Positions 25,042 to 35,137 of a stretch of 64,000 nucleotides of DNA are shown in pieces. The position numbers and the translations under genes were made by a program. The notes below the pieces were generated by a model. That model was not told where the DNA came from. It was given only the letters and a program-made list of their open reading frames with translations, and ran no database searches. This stretch comes from Alcanivorax sp. 1008 (GTDB taxonomy: Bacteria; Pseudomonadota; Gammaproteobacteria; Pseudomonadales; Alcanivoracaceae). Each line of letters opens with the position of its first letter. Position 1 is the first letter of the stretch. The stretch is taken from the NCBI RefSeq assembly GCF_020667895.1, contig NZ_JAFMPS010000003.1, positions 1,586 through 65,585 on the forward strand. Direction: 5' to 3'.

Positions 25042-26481
25042 GTGAACAAGCTGGAAGATCACTTCGGACGCTGGAAAAACCGTGAGGAAATCGCTGAGAC
25101 GATGATTCCGATGATCGGTCGTCTGCACCGCGAGAAGAACCTCACCATCACGGTTTACAGCCGCTCGCTGCAGAACCAGTCCGTTATCCAGATTCTCAAG
25201 GCGCACCGTTTCGTCAAGCAGATTGAAGACGCCGAGCTGTCTGTGGTCGAGACTTTCCCGGTGCTGCAGGAAGTGATGAAGCTGGACCTGCATTCCCTGC
25301 GCATCGATATCGGCAAGATTGCCGTGGCCTTCAAGAAAGATGACCGCGGCCAGAGTATCGAAGAGTTTGTCCGTCAGGAACTAAATGGTGCAGTAGAGGC
25401 GGGTAGTGCGCCGGCTGAGCCCACTGATGTGGTGCTTTATGGTTTTGGCCGTATCGGCCGCATTCTGGCGCGCCTGTTGGTAGAAAAAGTTGGCGCCGGC
25501 CACGGTCTTCGTCTGAAGGCTATTGTGGTACGTGAATCAGGCAAAGGGGATCTGGCCAAGCGTGCCAGCCTGCTGCGCCGTGATTCGGTGCATGGTCCGT
25601 TTGCCGGTACCATTGCGGTGGATGAAGAAGACAGTGCGATCATTGCCAACGGCAATTTCATCAAGGTGATCTACTCGAACGATCCGACCACCGTGGATTA
25701 CACCCAGTACGGCATCAAAAACGCCATTCTGGTGGACAACACGGGCAAGTGGCGTGACAGCGAAGGCCTGTCCCAGCACCTTAAGTGTGCGGGTATCAGC
25801 CGTGTGATCCTGACCGCCCCAGGTAAGGGCGATATCAAGAACATCGTTCACGGCGTGAATAACGACATTATCACCGCTGACGACCAGATTATCTCCGCAG
25901 CCAGCTGCACCACTAATGCCATCGTGCCGCCGCTGAAAGCACTGAGCGACAAGTTCGGCATTGTTCACGGTCATGTGGAAACGGTGCACTCCTACACCAA
26001 TGACCAGAACCTGCTGGATAACTTCCACAAGGGCAACCGTCGCGGCCGCGCCGCACCGCTGAACATGGTGATCACCGAAACCGGTGCTGCCACCGCTGCA
26101 GCCAAGGCGTTGCCGTCACTGGCAGGAAAGCTGACTGGCAACTCTATTCGTGTGCCAACGCCGAATGTGTCGCTGGCGATTCTTAATCTGACGCTGGAGA
26201 AGGAAACCGACCTGGAAGAGCTGAATAGCTATCTGCGTTGGGTGTCCCTGCATTCTCCGTTGCAGCGCCAGATTGACTACGTGAAGTCGCCGGATGCGGT
26301 TTCTACCGACTTTGTTGGTGCTCGTCACGCTTCCGTGATTGATGCCGAGGCTACTATTGTCAACGGTAATCACTGCGTGCTCTATGTCTGGTACGACAAC
26401 GAGTTCGGCTATAGCTGTCAGGTGGTACGTATCCTGCAGCAGATATCGGGTGTGGAATACCCCTCCTTTCCGAAGGAGTGA
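25042..26481 (+). CDS. gap: Glyceraldehyde-3-phosphate dehydrogenase with N-terminal extension
   Basis: The 479-residue protein has a GAPDH catalytic part from about residue 130: VVLYGFGRIGRILARLL binds NAD and the catalytic Cys289 sits in AASCTTNAIVPP. ETVHSYTNDQ and DNEFGYS are further family blocks. About 130 residues precede the Rossmann fold, a helical extension (KLEDHFGRWKNREEIAETM onward) absent from the usual 330-residue enzyme. GTG 25042 has GAGAGG upstream. Long GAPDHs of this kind are encoded at this place in Pseudomonas (PA3001) and may favour the gluconeogenic or erythrose-4-phosphate direction, but that is not settled by sequence. A promoter and terminator follow before nqrA. 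Confidence 0.92.
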   Translation: MNKLEDHFGRWKNREEIAETMIPMIGRLHREKNLTITVYSRSLQNQSVIQILKAHRFVKQIEDAELSVVETFPVLQEVMKLDLHSLRIDIGKIAVAFKKDDRGQSIEEFVRQELNGAVEAGSAPAEPTDVVLYGFGRIGRILARLLVEKVGAGHGLRLKAIVVRESGKGDLAKRASLLRRDSVHGPFAGTIAVDEEDSAIIANGNFIKVIYSNDPTTVDYTQYGIKNAILVDNTGKWRDSEGLSQHLKCAGISRVILTAPGKGDIKNIVHGVNNDIITADDQIISAASCTTNAIVPPLKALSDKFGIVHGHVETVHSYTNDQNLLDNFHKGNRRGRAAPLNMVITETGAATAAAKALPSLAGKLTGNSIRVPTPNVSLAILNLTLEKETDLEELNSYLRWVSLHSPLQRQIDYVKSPDAVSTDFVGARHASVIDAEATIVNGNHCVLYVWYDNEFGYSCQVVRILQQISGVEYPSFPKE

Positions 26482-26505
26482 TGTACCGGCAGCGGCGTGT
26501 TTAGC

Positions 26506-26534
26506 TGGCAACCCTGAGGGGCTGTCCCTATAAT
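26506..26534 (+). promoter_or_regulatory. Promoter upstream of the nqr operon leader
   Basis: TGGCAA (26506-26511), 17 bases, then a perfect TATAAT (26529-26534). Transcription would start near 26541, about 140 bases before nqrA, and would meet a terminator at 26592-26611 first. Confidence 0.55.
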
Positions 26535-26591
26535 GTCGCCCGCTGCAACCCGGCCAAATGGGTGTTAATGCAGCCGTTCTTCCGGAAAAGT

Positions 26592-26616
26592 GCCCTGAAA
26601 AGGGCCTTTTTCAGCA
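26592..26616 (+). terminator. Terminator or attenuator in the nqr leader
   Basis: GCCCT (26592-26596), loop GAAA, AGGGC, then C and five T form a short Rho-independent terminator. It could end gap transcription, but it also lies about 50-70 bases after a promoter, so it may act as an attenuator for nqrA or end a small RNA. Confidence 0.65.
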
Positions 26617-26680
26617 CTGCTTCACCGGTTCGGGCGCAGGCCCGGACGTAATCCGGAACCATTAAATTGGGCAAGAAGCT

Positions 26681-28027
26681 ATGATCAAAATCAGGCGGGG
26701 ACTTGAACTTCCCATCAGCGGATCACCGCGTCAGACCATCACTGACGGAGCCGCTATCCGCACCGTGGCCATTCTCGGCCCCGATTATCCCGGTATGAAA
26801 CCCACCATGGCAGTTCAGGAAGGCGACCAGGTCGAAAAGGGCCAGCTGCTGTTCACTGACAAAAAGTGTGAAGGCGTGAATTACACCGCCCCGGCTGCCG
26901 GTACCATCAAGGCTATTCATCGTGGCGCCAAGCGCGTCCTGTTGTCAGTGGAAATCGAGGTTGCAGAGACTGAGAAGTCAGTCAACTTCGGCGCCCACGA
27001 CCGCGCTGCACTGGCAGGGCTGTCCCGTGAAGCGGTGCAGCAGCAGTTAATTGAGTCCGGCCAGTGGACAGCAATCCGCACCCGCCCATTCGGCAAGGTG
27101 CCGGCGCCTGGTTCGGTGCCAAATTCCATCTTTGTCACTGCCATGGACACTAACCCGCTGGCTGCTGACCCTGATGTGATTATCGCAGAGCAACTTGATG
27201 CGTTTCGCGATGGCCTGACTGTGCTGTCAAAACTGACTGCCGGCCCCGTTTGGGTATGTCGCGCTGCGGCTTCCAAACTGCCGTCGTTTGCAGCTGGCCA
27301 GATTCGTGAGGAATCTTTTGCTGGCCCGCATCCGGCCGGCAACCCGGGTACCCATATCCACTACCTCGATCCGGTCGGCGCCAGCAAATCTGTCTGGACG
27401 GTGAGCTATCAGGAAGTGATCGCCATCGGCAAGTTGTTCACCTCCGGCGAGCTGTTTACTGACCGAGTGGTATCTCTGGCCGGCCCGCAAGTGCGTGAGC
27501 CCCGTCTGGTACGTACTCGAGTAGGCGCATCCACTGTTGAAATGACTGCTGGCCAGCTGAATGGTGGTGACAACCGCGTTATTGCCGGCTCCGTGTTTAA
27601 TGGTCATAACGCCCGCGGCGCGATGGCGTTTTTGTCACGGCTGTCGCAGCAGGTCACCGTATTGCTGGAAGGCCGTCATCGCCAGATGTTCGGCTACCTG
27701 TCTCCGGGTATCAATCGTCACTCGGTGCTGGGTATTTATCTGTCAAAACTGATGCCGGGCAAAAAGATCGCCATGACGACTACCACCAATGGTAGTGAGC
27801 GGGCCATGGTGCCGGTGGGCACCTATGAAGCAGTGATGCCGCTGGATATTCTGCCTACTCAGTTGCTGCGCGCATTGATTGTCGGCGATACAGACTCGGC
27901 TCAGAAGCTTGGTGCGCTGGAGTTGGTGGAAGAAGATCTGGCGCTGTGCACCTATGCGTGCGTCGGCAAGTATGAATACGGTCCGATCCTGCGGGATAAC
28001 CTGACCCGGATCGAGCTGGAGGGCTGA
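26681..28027 (+). CDS. nqrA: Na+-translocating NADH:quinone reductase subunit A
   Basis: The 448-residue subunit A of the Na+-pumping respiratory complex. The sequence starts [16 protein letters not shown], a family hallmark, and carries a biotinyl/lipoyl-like region ([15 protein letters not shown], then APAAGTI) near residue 45-80. [19 protein letters not shown] and the C-terminal [13 protein letters not shown] block are typical. NqrA is a peripheral cytoplasmic-side subunit that takes part in quinone binding. It is the first gene of a complete operon; the intergenic distance to nqrB is one base. GGGCAAGAAG is the probable ribosome-binding site. Confidence 0.97.
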   Translation: MIKIRRGLELPISGSPRQTITDGAAIRTVAILGPDYPGMKPTMAVQEGDQVEKGQLLFTDKKCEGVNYTAPAAGTIKAIHRGAKRVLLSVEIEVAETEKSVNFGAHDRAALAGLSREAVQQQLIESGQWTAIRTRPFGKVPAPGSVPNSIFVTAMDTNPLAADPDVIIAEQLDAFRDGLTVLSKLTAGPVWVCRAAASKLPSFAAGQIREESFAGPHPAGNPGTHIHYLDPVGASKSVWTVSYQEVIAIGKLFTSGELFTDRVVSLAGPQVREPRLVRTRVGASTVEMTAGQLNGGDNRVIAGSVFNGHNARGAMAFLSRLSQQVTVLLEGRHRQMFGYLSPGINRHSVLGIYLSKLMPGKKIAMTTTTNGSERAMVPVGTYEAVMPLDILPTQLLRALIVGDTDSAQKLGALELVEEDLALCTYACVGKYEYGPILRDNLTRIELEG

Positions 28028-28028
28028 T

Positions 28029-29276
28029 ATGAGTCTGCGACAGTATCTCGACAACAAGGTGGCGCCGCATTTTCACGAAGGCGGCAAGCTGGAAAAATAT
28101 TACGTTTTCTACGAGATGTTCGACACCATGTTGTACAGCCCGTCTTCGGTAACGAATACGGCTGCCCATGTGCGTGACGGCATCGACTTGAAGCGGGTGA
28201 TGATGACGGTATGGTTTGCAGCCATGCCAGCGTTGCTGTTTGGTCTGTTCAACACCGGTTATCAGGCCAATATGCAAATCACAGAGTTTGGCTACCAGCC
28301 CATCGAAGGCTGGCGTACCGCCATCGTCGCGGCTCTGACGGGCTTTGATCACGGCAACGTGTTCGCTAACCTGCTGCACGGTGCTGTGTATTACATTCCG
28401 ATTATGATCGTGGTGTATGTCGGCGGCTTTATCTGGGAAGGCCTGTTCGCCTGGAAGCGCGGTCACGAAGTTAACGAAGGTTTTTTTGTTACCGGTATTT
28501 TGTTCACTTTGATTCTGCCGCCGGCGATCCCGCTTTGGCAGGTATTCCTTGGCATTTCTTTCGGGGTTGTCATCGGTAAGGAAGTGTTCGGTGGTACGGG
28601 CAAGAACTTCCTTAACCCGGCGCTGGTTGGCCGTGCGTTCCTTTACTTCGCGTACCCGGCACAGATGTCCGGCGATGCGGTATGGACTGCGGTGGATAAC
28701 TTCTCCGGAGCCACCGCGCTGTCATTGGCTGCCGCAGGGCAGATCGATTACAGCGTAGGGCTGACTGAAATTGCGTACACCAGCGGCAACGTGGATTTGA
28801 GCTGGATGAGTACTGCGTTGGGCGGCATTCAAGGTTCAATTGGGGAAACTTCGACGCTGGCCATCGCCATCGGCGCCGCAATTCTGTTGCTTACCCGGAT
28901 CGCCAGCTGGCGCATCATGCTCAGCGTGATTGTTGGCACAGTGCTGATGTCGTCGATCTTCAATGCCATTGGCAGTGAAGGGAATCCCATGTTTGCCATG
29001 CCCTGGTATTGGCACCTGACCATCGGTGGTCTGGCATTTGGTCTGGTGTATATGGCAACGGATCCGGTGTCGGCATCCATGACCAATACCGGCAAATGGG
29101 TCTTCGGTATCATCATCGGTGTCATGACTGTGATGATCCGGGTAGTCAATCCGGCTTTCCCGGAAGGCATCATGCTGGCGATTCTGTTCGCTAACCTGTG
29201 CTCACCATTGATCGATCACTTTGTCATGCAGGCGAATATCAAACGCCGCATGCGTCGTAGCGGAGGAGTCGCCTGA
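28029..29276 (+). CDS. nqrB: Na+-NQR subunit B (covalent FMN)
   Basis: The 415-residue integral membrane subunit with about ten helices. The covalent FMN attachment site is the Thr of SGAT: Thr229 in NFSGATALS. Conserved loops include KEVFGGTGKNFLNPALVG. In the known structure NqrB forms part of the Na+ pathway and binds quinone. The stop overlaps the nqrC start (TGATG), so the two flavin-linked subunits are coupled. ApbE, encoded five genes downstream, should attach the FMN. Confidence 0.97.
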   Translation: MSLRQYLDNKVAPHFHEGGKLEKYYVFYEMFDTMLYSPSSVTNTAAHVRDGIDLKRVMMTVWFAAMPALLFGLFNTGYQANMQITEFGYQPIEGWRTAIVAALTGFDHGNVFANLLHGAVYYIPIMIVVYVGGFIWEGLFAWKRGHEVNEGFFVTGILFTLILPPAIPLWQVFLGISFGVVIGKEVFGGTGKNFLNPALVGRAFLYFAYPAQMSGDAVWTAVDNFSGATALSLAAAGQIDYSVGLTEIAYTSGNVDLSWMSTALGGIQGSIGETSTLAIAIGAAILLLTRIASWRIMLSVIVGTVLMSSIFNAIGSEGNPMFAMPWYWHLTIGGLAFGLVYMATDPVSASMTNTGKWVFGIIIGVMTVMIRVVNPAFPEGIMLAILFANLCSPLIDHFVMQANIKRRMRRSGGVA

Positions 29277-30103
29277 TGTCCGCGAAAAATGATTCGGTTC
29301 TGAAAACTTTCACCGTCGCACTGTTGGTATGTCTGGTGTGCGCAGTGGTAGTTGCCACGGCGGCTGTGATGCTGCGCCCGGTGCAGGAGATTAACAAGCT
29401 GCTGGACAAGCAGGTCAATATCCTGATGGCGGCGGGCTTGTACAGCGAAGGCATGGATGTAGCCCAGGCGTTTGAAAGCATCGATCGTCGCTTTGTGGAC
29501 CTGGAGTCTGGTGAGTACGTCGATATGCCGGAGAGCTATGACCAACGCCGTGCTGCGAAAGATCCAGAGGCCAGTGTGCGTCTGGACGGCAAGGTGGATA
29601 TCGCCAGTATCCGCAATCAGGCCAAGGTGGCAGAGGTCTATCTGGCCAAGGATGAAGACGGCGAGCTGAGCAAAATTATTCTGCCGATTCATGGATACGG
29701 TCTATGGTCGACCCTGTATGGCTTTCTGGCACTACAGCCGGATGCCAACACTATCGCTGGCCTGGGCTTCTATGAGCACGCCGAAACCCCGGGGCTTGGC
29801 GGAGAGGTCGATAATCCGAAGTGGAAAGGTCTCTGGCCGGGTAAGACACTGTTCAATGAGGAAGGTGAGCTGGCCATCGCTGTTGTCAAAGGCACCGTTG
29901 ATAGTGGTGCCCCTGATGCGCAGCACAAGGTGGATGGGCTGGCTGGAGCGACGCTGACCACCAATGGCGTGAATAATCTGGTGCGTTTCTGGATGGGTGA
30001 GAACGGTTTTGGTCCATATCTGGATTCACTCAATGCACAGGCAGCCGCTGAGCAGATGCCAGTTGAAGAGCCCGTCGAAGACGAGGAGGTGAGTAATGGC
30101 TGA
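29276..30103 (+). CDS. nqrC: Na+-NQR subunit C (covalent FMN)
   Basis: The 275-residue subunit has one N-terminal membrane helix (about residues 12-34) and a large periplasmic FMN-binding domain. The phosphoester-linked FMN site is Thr226 in [10 protein letters not shown], matching the S(T)GAT-type target of Apb[17 protein letters not shown] is a conserved block. The C-terminal tail is acidic. The gene overlaps nqrD by eight bases. Confidence 0.96.
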   Translation: MSAKNDSVLKTFTVALLVCLVCAVVVATAAVMLRPVQEINKLLDKQVNILMAAGLYSEGMDVAQAFESIDRRFVDLESGEYVDMPESYDQRRAAKDPEASVRLDGKVDIASIRNQAKVAEVYLAKDEDGELSKIILPIHGYGLWSTLYGFLALQPDANTIAGLGFYEHAETPGLGGEVDNPKWKGLWPGKTLFNEEGELAIAVVKGTVDSGAPDAQHKVDGLAGATLTTNGVNNLVRFWMGENGFGPYLDSLNAQAAAEQMPVEEPVEDEEVSNG

Positions 30104-30767
30104 GCAAGGTAAAACCAAAGAACTGCTGTTTGGGCCGATCTTCGACAACAATCCGATTGCCCTGCAGATCATCGGTATTTGTTCAGCGCTGGCCGTAACC
30201 AGCAACCTGAACACTACTGTGACCATGTGTATCGCGCTGACCTTGGTGACCGCGTTCTCTAACTTCTTTGTATCAACGATTCGCAACCAGATTCCATCGA
30301 GCATCCGGATCATCGTGCAGATGACCATTATTGCCTCGCTGGTTATTGTGGTGGATCAGTTCCTGCGCGCTTACGCCTATAGCATTTCCAAGCAGCTTTC
30401 GGTGTTTGTGGGTCTGATCATTACCAACTGTATCGTGATGGGTCGCGCCGAAGCCTTCGCTATGAAGAGCCCGCCAATTCCTTCATTTATCGATGGTGTA
30501 GGTAACGGTCTGGGTTATAGCTTCATCTTGCTGGTGCTTGGTTTTGCCCGTGAGCTGATTGGTGCTGGCAGCCTGTTCGGCGTACCGATTCTGACCAAGG
30601 TCACCGACGGTGGCTGGTACATTCCCAATGGCATGATGTTGTTGCCGCCGTCCGCATTTTTCCTGATCGGCTTCATCATCTGGGGTATTCGTGCGGCGAA
30701 GAAGGGTCAGGTAGAGAAAGATACCTTCGCCATGGCTCCGAACACCCGCACCAGTGAAGCCTTTTAA
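30096..30767 (+). CDS. nqrD: Na+-NQR subunit D
   Basis: The 223-residue membrane subunit has about six helices and belongs to the RnfA/RnfE/NqrD/NqrE family. It starts within the end of nqrC (eight-base overlap), preceded by GAGGTGAG as ribosome-binding site. [13 protein letters not shown] contains the Cys of the NCI motif that, with NqrE, ligates the membrane-embedded iron-sulfur centre in the known structure. [12 protein letters not shown]-like [13 protein letters not shown] is also conserved. Confidence 0.96.
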   Translation: MAEQGKTKELLFGPIFDNNPIALQIIGICSALAVTSNLNTTVTMCIALTLVTAFSNFFVSTIRNQIPSSIRIIVQMTIIASLVIVVDQFLRAYAYSISKQLSVFVGLIITNCIVMGRAEAFAMKSPPIPSFIDGVGNGLGYSFILLVLGFARELIGAGSLFGVPILTKVTDGGWYIPNGMMLLPPSAFFLIGFIIWGIRAAKKGQVEKDTFAMAPNTRTSEAF

Positions 30768-30782
30768 GGGGAGCGCACAACA

Positions 30783-31403
30783 ATGTTTGAACATTATCTG
30801 AGCCTGTTTGTGCGAGCTGTGTTTGTCGAGAACATGGCGCTGGCATTCTTTCTGGGCATGTGTACGTTTATTGCGATCTCTAAGAAGATCGAAACGGCCA
30901 TTGGTCTGGGTATTGCTGTGGTGGTGGTGCAAACCATTACTGTGCCGGCAAATAACCTGATCGTTCACTATTTGTTGAACGAAGGCGCGCTATCCTGGAC
31001 CGGCATTGAGGCTCTGGCCAAGCTGGACCTGCGTTTTCTTGGTCTGCTCAGCTTTATCGGTGTGATTGCGGCCATCGTCCAGATTATGGAGATGGTGCTG
31101 GATAAATATGTGCCGGCTCTCTACAACGCGCTAGGCATCTTTCTGCCGCTGATCACCGTGAATTGCGCCATTATGGGCGGCTCACTGTTCATGGTTGAGC
31201 GTGACTACAACTTTGGTGAGTCGGTGGTATACGGTCTCGGTTCTGGTGTGGGCTGGGCGCTAGCCATTACCCTGCTGGCCGGCATCCGGGAAAAGCTCAA
31301 GTACAGCGATGTACCGGATGGCCTGAAGGGTCTCGGTATTACCTTTATCACTGTCGGCTTGATGTCGCTGGGATTTATGTCTTTTTCTGGCGTCCAGCTG
31401 TAA
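30783..31403 (+). CDS. nqrE: Na+-NQR subunit E
   Basis: The 206-residue membrane subunit is the partner of NqrD, with six predicted helices. It has [18 protein letters not shown] near the N-terminus, containing one Cys, and [14 protein letters not shown] with the second conserved Cys, both part of the iron centre shared with NqrD. GGGGAG precedes the ATG by eight bases. It lies 15 bases after nqrD. Confidence 0.96.
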   Translation: MFEHYLSLFVRAVFVENMALAFFLGMCTFIAISKKIETAIGLGIAVVVVQTITVPANNLIVHYLLNEGALSWTGIEALAKLDLRFLGLLSFIGVIAAIVQIMEMVLDKYVPALYNALGIFLPLITVNCAIMGGSLFMVERDYNFGESVVYGLGSGVGWALAITLLAGIREKLKYSDVPDGLKGLGITFITVGLMSLGFMSFSGVQL

Positions 31404-31421
31404 GCGGAGGGAGCACAGACC

Positions 31422-32651
31422 ATGAATTTTGAAATTGCGTTCAGTGTGCTGATGTTTACCGCCATTGTTCTGGCGCTGGTGGCGATTATTCTTGCCGCTC
31501 GCTCCCGTCTGGTGAGCACCGGCGATGTGCATATCGAAGTGAACGAGGATGCCTCTAAAGCCTTGACTGCATCCGCCGGCGACAAACTGCTGCAAACCCT
31601 GGCAGGGCAGGGCATCTTCCTGTCCTCGGCTTGCGGTGGCGGCGGTTCCTGCGCCCAGTGCAAGTGCCGCGTACTGGAAGGCGGTGGCGATATCCTGCCA
31701 ACTGAGGAAGGGCACTTTACCAAGCGTGAAATCCGCGACGGCTGGCGCTTGTCTTGTCAGGTTGCAGTAAAGCAGGACATGAAGATCGAAGTGCCTGAGG
31801 AAATCTTTGGCGTGAAGAAGTGGGAGTGCGAGGTTATCTCTAACGATAACGTGGCTACTTTCATCAAAGAGCTGGTGCTGAAGCTACCAGAGGGCGAGGT
31901 GGTTGATTTCCGTGCCGGCGGTTATGTACAGCTGGAAGCGCCGCCGTACGAAATCGACTTCAAGAATTTCGATATCACTGAGGAATACCGTGCAGACTGG
32001 GATCGCTTCAAGTTTTTCGATCTGAAAACCAAGAACCCGGAAACCGTGATTCGCGCCTACTCTATGGCCAACTATCCGGAAGAGCGTGGTCTGCTGAAGT
32101 TCAATATCCGTATTGCCACTCCGCCTCCGGGCCGCACCGATATCCAGCCAGGCCTGATGAGCTCCTATGTGTTCAATCTGAAGCCGGGCGACAAGGTCAC
32201 CGTATTTGGTCCCTTTGGTGAGTTCTTTGCCAAGAAAACCGAGGCAGAGATGGTATTTGTCGGTGGTGGTGCCGGTATGGCGCCGATGCGCTCGCATATC
32301 TTCGACCAGCTCAAGCGACTTGGATCGAAGCGAAAGATCAGCTTCTGGTACGGTGCGCGCTCGCTGCGAGAAACCTTCTATGCGGATGAGTACGATCAGC
32401 TGGCTAAGGATAATCCGAACTTTGAGTGGCATCTGGCGCTGTCCGACCCTCAGCCGGAAGATAACTGGGACGGGCTGACCGGGTTTATTCACAACGTGCT
32501 GTTTGAGCAATACCTGAAGAACCATCCCGCACCGGAAGACTGCGAGTTTTATATGTGCGGTCCGCCGATGATGAACGCGGCGGTGATCAAGATGCTGGTA
32601 GATCTTGGTGTCGAGCCTGAAAATATCCTGTTGGATGACTTTGGTGGCTAA
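31422..32651 (+). CDS. nqrF: Na+-NQR subunit F (NADH-oxidising)
   Basis: The 409-residue subunit is the electron entry point. It has one N-terminal membrane helix (about 5-27), a 2Fe-2S ferredoxin domain with Cys71, Cys77 and Cys80 in [13 protein letters not shown], an FAD-binding domain with [11 protein letters not shown], and an NADH-binding domain with [12 protein letters not shown] and YMCGPPMM. The length equals that of known NqrF. GGAGGG lies before the ATG. The apbE start codon overlaps its last codons. Confidence 0.97.
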   Translation: MNFEIAFSVLMFTAIVLALVAIILAARSRLVSTGDVHIEVNEDASKALTASAGDKLLQTLAGQGIFLSSACGGGGSCAQCKCRVLEGGGDILPTEEGHFTKREIRDGWRLSCQVAVKQDMKIEVPEEIFGVKKWECEVISNDNVATFIKELVLKLPEGEVVDFRAGGYVQLEAPPYEIDFKNFDITEEYRADWDRFKFFDLKTKNPETVIRAYSMANYPEERGLLKFNIRIATPPPGRTDIQPGLMSSYVFNLKPGDKVTVFGPFGEFFAKKTEAEMVFVGGGAGMAPMRSHIFDQLKRLGSKRKISFWYGARSLRETFYADEYDQLAKDNPNFEWHLALSDPQPEDNWDGLTGFIHNVLFEQYLKNHPAPEDCEFYMCGPPMMNAAVIKMLVDLGVEPENILLDDFGG

Positions 32652-33717
32652 CGCTCTTCGTATCAGAGCAGAGCGTTTTGCTCACCACTTACAGGGCCTT
32701 CGGGCCCTGTTTGCGCTTTGCCTGATGGCGTTGTTGCTGAGTGCTTGCCGGCAGCCCCAACAGATTCATCTGCTAAGCGGCTCCACCATGGGTACCACCT
32801 GGTCGGTGAAGGTAGTTGATCTGCCTGAAAATACCACCGTGCCGCAGCTGCGCGCAGACATTGAGCTGCTTCTTGAATCGATTAATCGGCAGATGAGCAC
32901 TTATCAGCCGGAGTCTGATATTTCACGGTTCAATCGGGCTGCAGCCGGGACATGGCAGGTGCTGCCGGTGGACTTCTGGCGAGTTGCCAGCTATTCATTG
33001 AAGCTGGCTCAGGAGACCGGTGGAGCCTTTGACCCCACGGTGGGGCCTCTGGTTAATCTGTGGGGCTTTGGCCCGGATCCAAAGCGTGACCACCCCCCAG
33101 AGGCGGATAAGCTGGCCGCAGTGCAGGCCCGTGTTGGCTGGGCTAAGGTTGCCATGCGCGCCGAAGATCAGGCTCTGTATCAGCCGGGCGGCGTGTATTT
33201 TGATCTTTCCGCGGTAGCCAAGGGCTATGCGGTGGATAAGGTGGCAGACCTGCTGCTGGGAATGGGCATAGACAACATGCTGGTTGAAATAGGTGGGGAA
33301 TTGCGAGGCCATGGCCGCAAACCAGGCGGCGAGCTTTGGCAGGTGGGTGTTGAGAAGCCGTTGCCAGGAGTGCGTGAAGTGGCCCACGTAGTAGCCTTGA
33401 GGGATTTGGCTATTGCCACTTCAGGGGACTATCGTAATTACTTCGAGGAAGGTGAGCGGCACTACTCCCATATTCTTGATCCGCGTACCGGATATCCTGC
33501 GGAGCACAGGGTAGTATCGGTGTCGGTGTTGCATGAACGTTGCGCTGATGCGGACGCACTGGCCACGGCCCTCACGGTAATGGGGGCAGAAGAGGGAATG
33601 ATTTGGGCTGAAGACAGGAAACTGGCGGTTCTGTTTATGGTCAAAGCAGATCAGGGTGTAGAGCAAAAAATGACAACGGCATTTCGCCGCTTGGCAATGC
33701 AGGAGACGACCCAATGA
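32635..33717 (+). CDS. apbE: FAD:protein FMN transferase ApbE
   Basis: The 360-residue lipoprotein has lipobox LSAC after the hydrophobic stretch [13 protein letters not shown], anchoring it at the periplasmic face. ApbE transfers FMN from FAD to Thr in NqrB and NqrC. Family motifs are MGTTWSVKV near the start of the mature part, [27 protein letters not shown] and the Mg2+/FAD loop SGDYRNY. ATG 32635 overlaps nqrF by 17 bases and gives a long 36-residue pre-lipobox part; GTG 32644 would be slightly shorter. It is directly coupled to nqrM. Confidence 0.93.
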   Translation: MTLVANALRIRAERFAHHLQGLRALFALCLMALLLSACRQPQQIHLLSGSTMGTTWSVKVVDLPENTTVPQLRADIELLLESINRQMSTYQPESDISRFNRAAAGTWQVLPVDFWRVASYSLKLAQETGGAFDPTVGPLVNLWGFGPDPKRDHPPEADKLAAVQARVGWAKVAMRAEDQALYQPGGVYFDLSAVAKGYAVDKVADLLLGMGIDNMLVEIGGELRGHGRKPGGELWQVGVEKPLPGVREVAHVVALRDLAIATSGDYRNYFEEGERHYSHILDPRTGYPAEHRVVSVSVLHERCADADALATALTVMGAEEGMIWAEDRKLAVLFMVKADQGVEQKMTTAFRRLAMQETTQ

Positions 33718-33950
33718 TTGAAACCATTCTTGCCAGCATCGTGGTAATGGGCGGCTTGATTGCTGCTATGGCAGTGGGCGTTATTTTTTCCAATAAGCCG
33801 ATCAAGGGCTCCTGTGGCGGGCTCAATGCGCTGGGTATGAAGGAAGGTTGCGAAATCTGTGGAGGAGAGCCGAGCAAGTGCGACGAGCAGGTCAAGGCCT
33901 CCTCAGGCAAGCCAGCCCCCATGGCCTACGACGCCAACAAACAACGTTAG
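33714..33950 (+). CDS. nqrM: Na+-NQR maturation protein NqrM
   Basis: The 78-residue protein has one N-terminal membrane helix (about residues 5-26) and a Cys-rich tail: GSCGGLNALGM, then CEIC and a further Cys. This is the NqrM (DUF539) pattern. NqrM is required for assembling NQR, probably by delivering iron to the NqrD/NqrE site. It overlaps apbE as ATGA and ends the operon. No clear terminator follows. Confidence 0.95.
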   Translation: MIETILASIVVMGGLIAAMAVGVIFSNKPIKGSCGGLNALGMKEGCEICGGEPSKCDEQVKASSGKPAPMAYDANKQR

Positions 33951-33989
33951 TTCTGACCACTGGCTGCATCTGGCGGCTCAGGGAGCAGC

Positions 33990-35129
33990 GTGTCACTGCA
34001 TAAAAAGAAAACAGGGTTAATCCTCTCCGGTGGTGGCGCAAGGGCCGCCTATCAGGTCGGTGTGCTTATGGCTATCGCCGATATGGTACCGCGCGGCACG
34101 CGCAATCCTTTTCCGATTATCTGCGGTACTTCCGCTGGCGCTTTGAATGCGGCAGCTCTCTCTGCCAACGCGCATAATTACCGCATGGCAGTAAAGGGGC
34201 TGGAACGGGTCTGGTCGAACATCACTGCCGAGCAGGTTTATCGTACTGACCTTTATGCTTTTGTTCGCTCCCTTTTCCGCTGGGCACTGAGTGGCGTGCT
34301 GTCTGGTAGTACTCCGGTCAATAGCGCCTTGCTGGACAGCACGCCGCTGCATAAGTTGATTGATTTGGTGATCAATTTTCAGCGCATTGAGCAAAGTCTG
34401 GAGCGTGGTGATCTGGATGCTCTATCGATTAGTGCCACCAGCTACGGAAGTGGCGAATCAATTGCTTTTTTTCAGGGACGCGAAGGAATTGAGGGGTGGC
34501 AGCGCGCCCGCCGTATTGGTCGGCCCACGCGTATCGCAGCGCATCATCTGTTGGCTTCCGCGGCAATTCCGATTCTGTTTCCTGCGATTGCTCTGGAAGG
34601 GCGATATTTTGGTGATGGGGCAGTGCGTCAATTTGCCCCAGTCAGCCCGGCCCTGCACTTGGGCGCTGAGCGGGTCATGGTTATCGGTGTATCTGGTAAC
34701 ACCAGTGCCAGTCATCAGCGTGAAGTCACGGGCTACCCTTCACTGGCTCAGGTGCTTGGTCACATTCTGAATAGTGTGTTTGTCGATACTTTGGAAGGGG
34801 ATGTGGAGCGGCTTGAGCGCATTAACAAGACCTTGTCTGCTATTCCGCTGAAGGAGCGAGAGAAGCAGGGCGTTAGTCTGCGTGAAGTGGAAGTATTGAA
34901 GATCTATCCCTCTCAGCCAATTGATGAGATCGCTGCGGGACATATTCAGGAATTGCCACGTACGCTGCGATTCTTCTTGCGTGGTTCCGGGGCTACTCGT
35001 TCGCCGGGAGCGGCGGCGGTGAGCTATCTGCTATTCGAGCCTGGGTTTACTCGCAGCTTGATGTCGCTCGGGTTTCGTGACGCCAAAGAACGTGAAGAGG
35101 AAATCCGGGCCTTTCTTGGCATCCTTTAA
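33990..35129 (+). CDS. Patatin-like phospholipase
   Basis: The 379-residue protein starts with GTG 33990 after a GGGAG site. The patatin Ser-Asp dyad is complete: oxyanion-hole loop SGGGARAAYQ, nucleophile Ser48 in GTSAG and Asp209 in FGDGAVRQ. There is no signal peptide, so it probably acts on the cytoplasmic side of the membrane on phospholipids or acyl esters. The C-terminal 150 residues contain no other domain I recognise. Its stop is eight bases from the stop of the convergent glycerophosphodiesterase gene, which acts on deacylated phospholipid, so the pair may work on the same lipids. Confidence 0.88.
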   Translation: MSLHKKKTGLILSGGGARAAYQVGVLMAIADMVPRGTRNPFPIICGTSAGALNAAALSANAHNYRMAVKGLERVWSNITAEQVYRTDLYAFVRSLFRWALSGVLSGSTPVNSALLDSTPLHKLIDLVINFQRIEQSLERGDLDALSISATSYGSGESIAFFQGREGIEGWQRARRIGRPTRIAAHHLLASAAIPILFPAIALEGRYFGDGAVRQFAPVSPALHLGAERVMVIGVSGNTSASHQREVTGYPSLAQVLGHILNSVFVDTLEGDVERLERINKTLSAIPLKEREKQGVSLREVEVLKIYPSQPIDEIAAGHIQELPRTLRFFLRGSGATRSPGAAAVSYLLFEPGFTRSLMSLGFRDAKEREEEIRAFLGIL

Positions 35130-35137
35130 AGCGGCAA

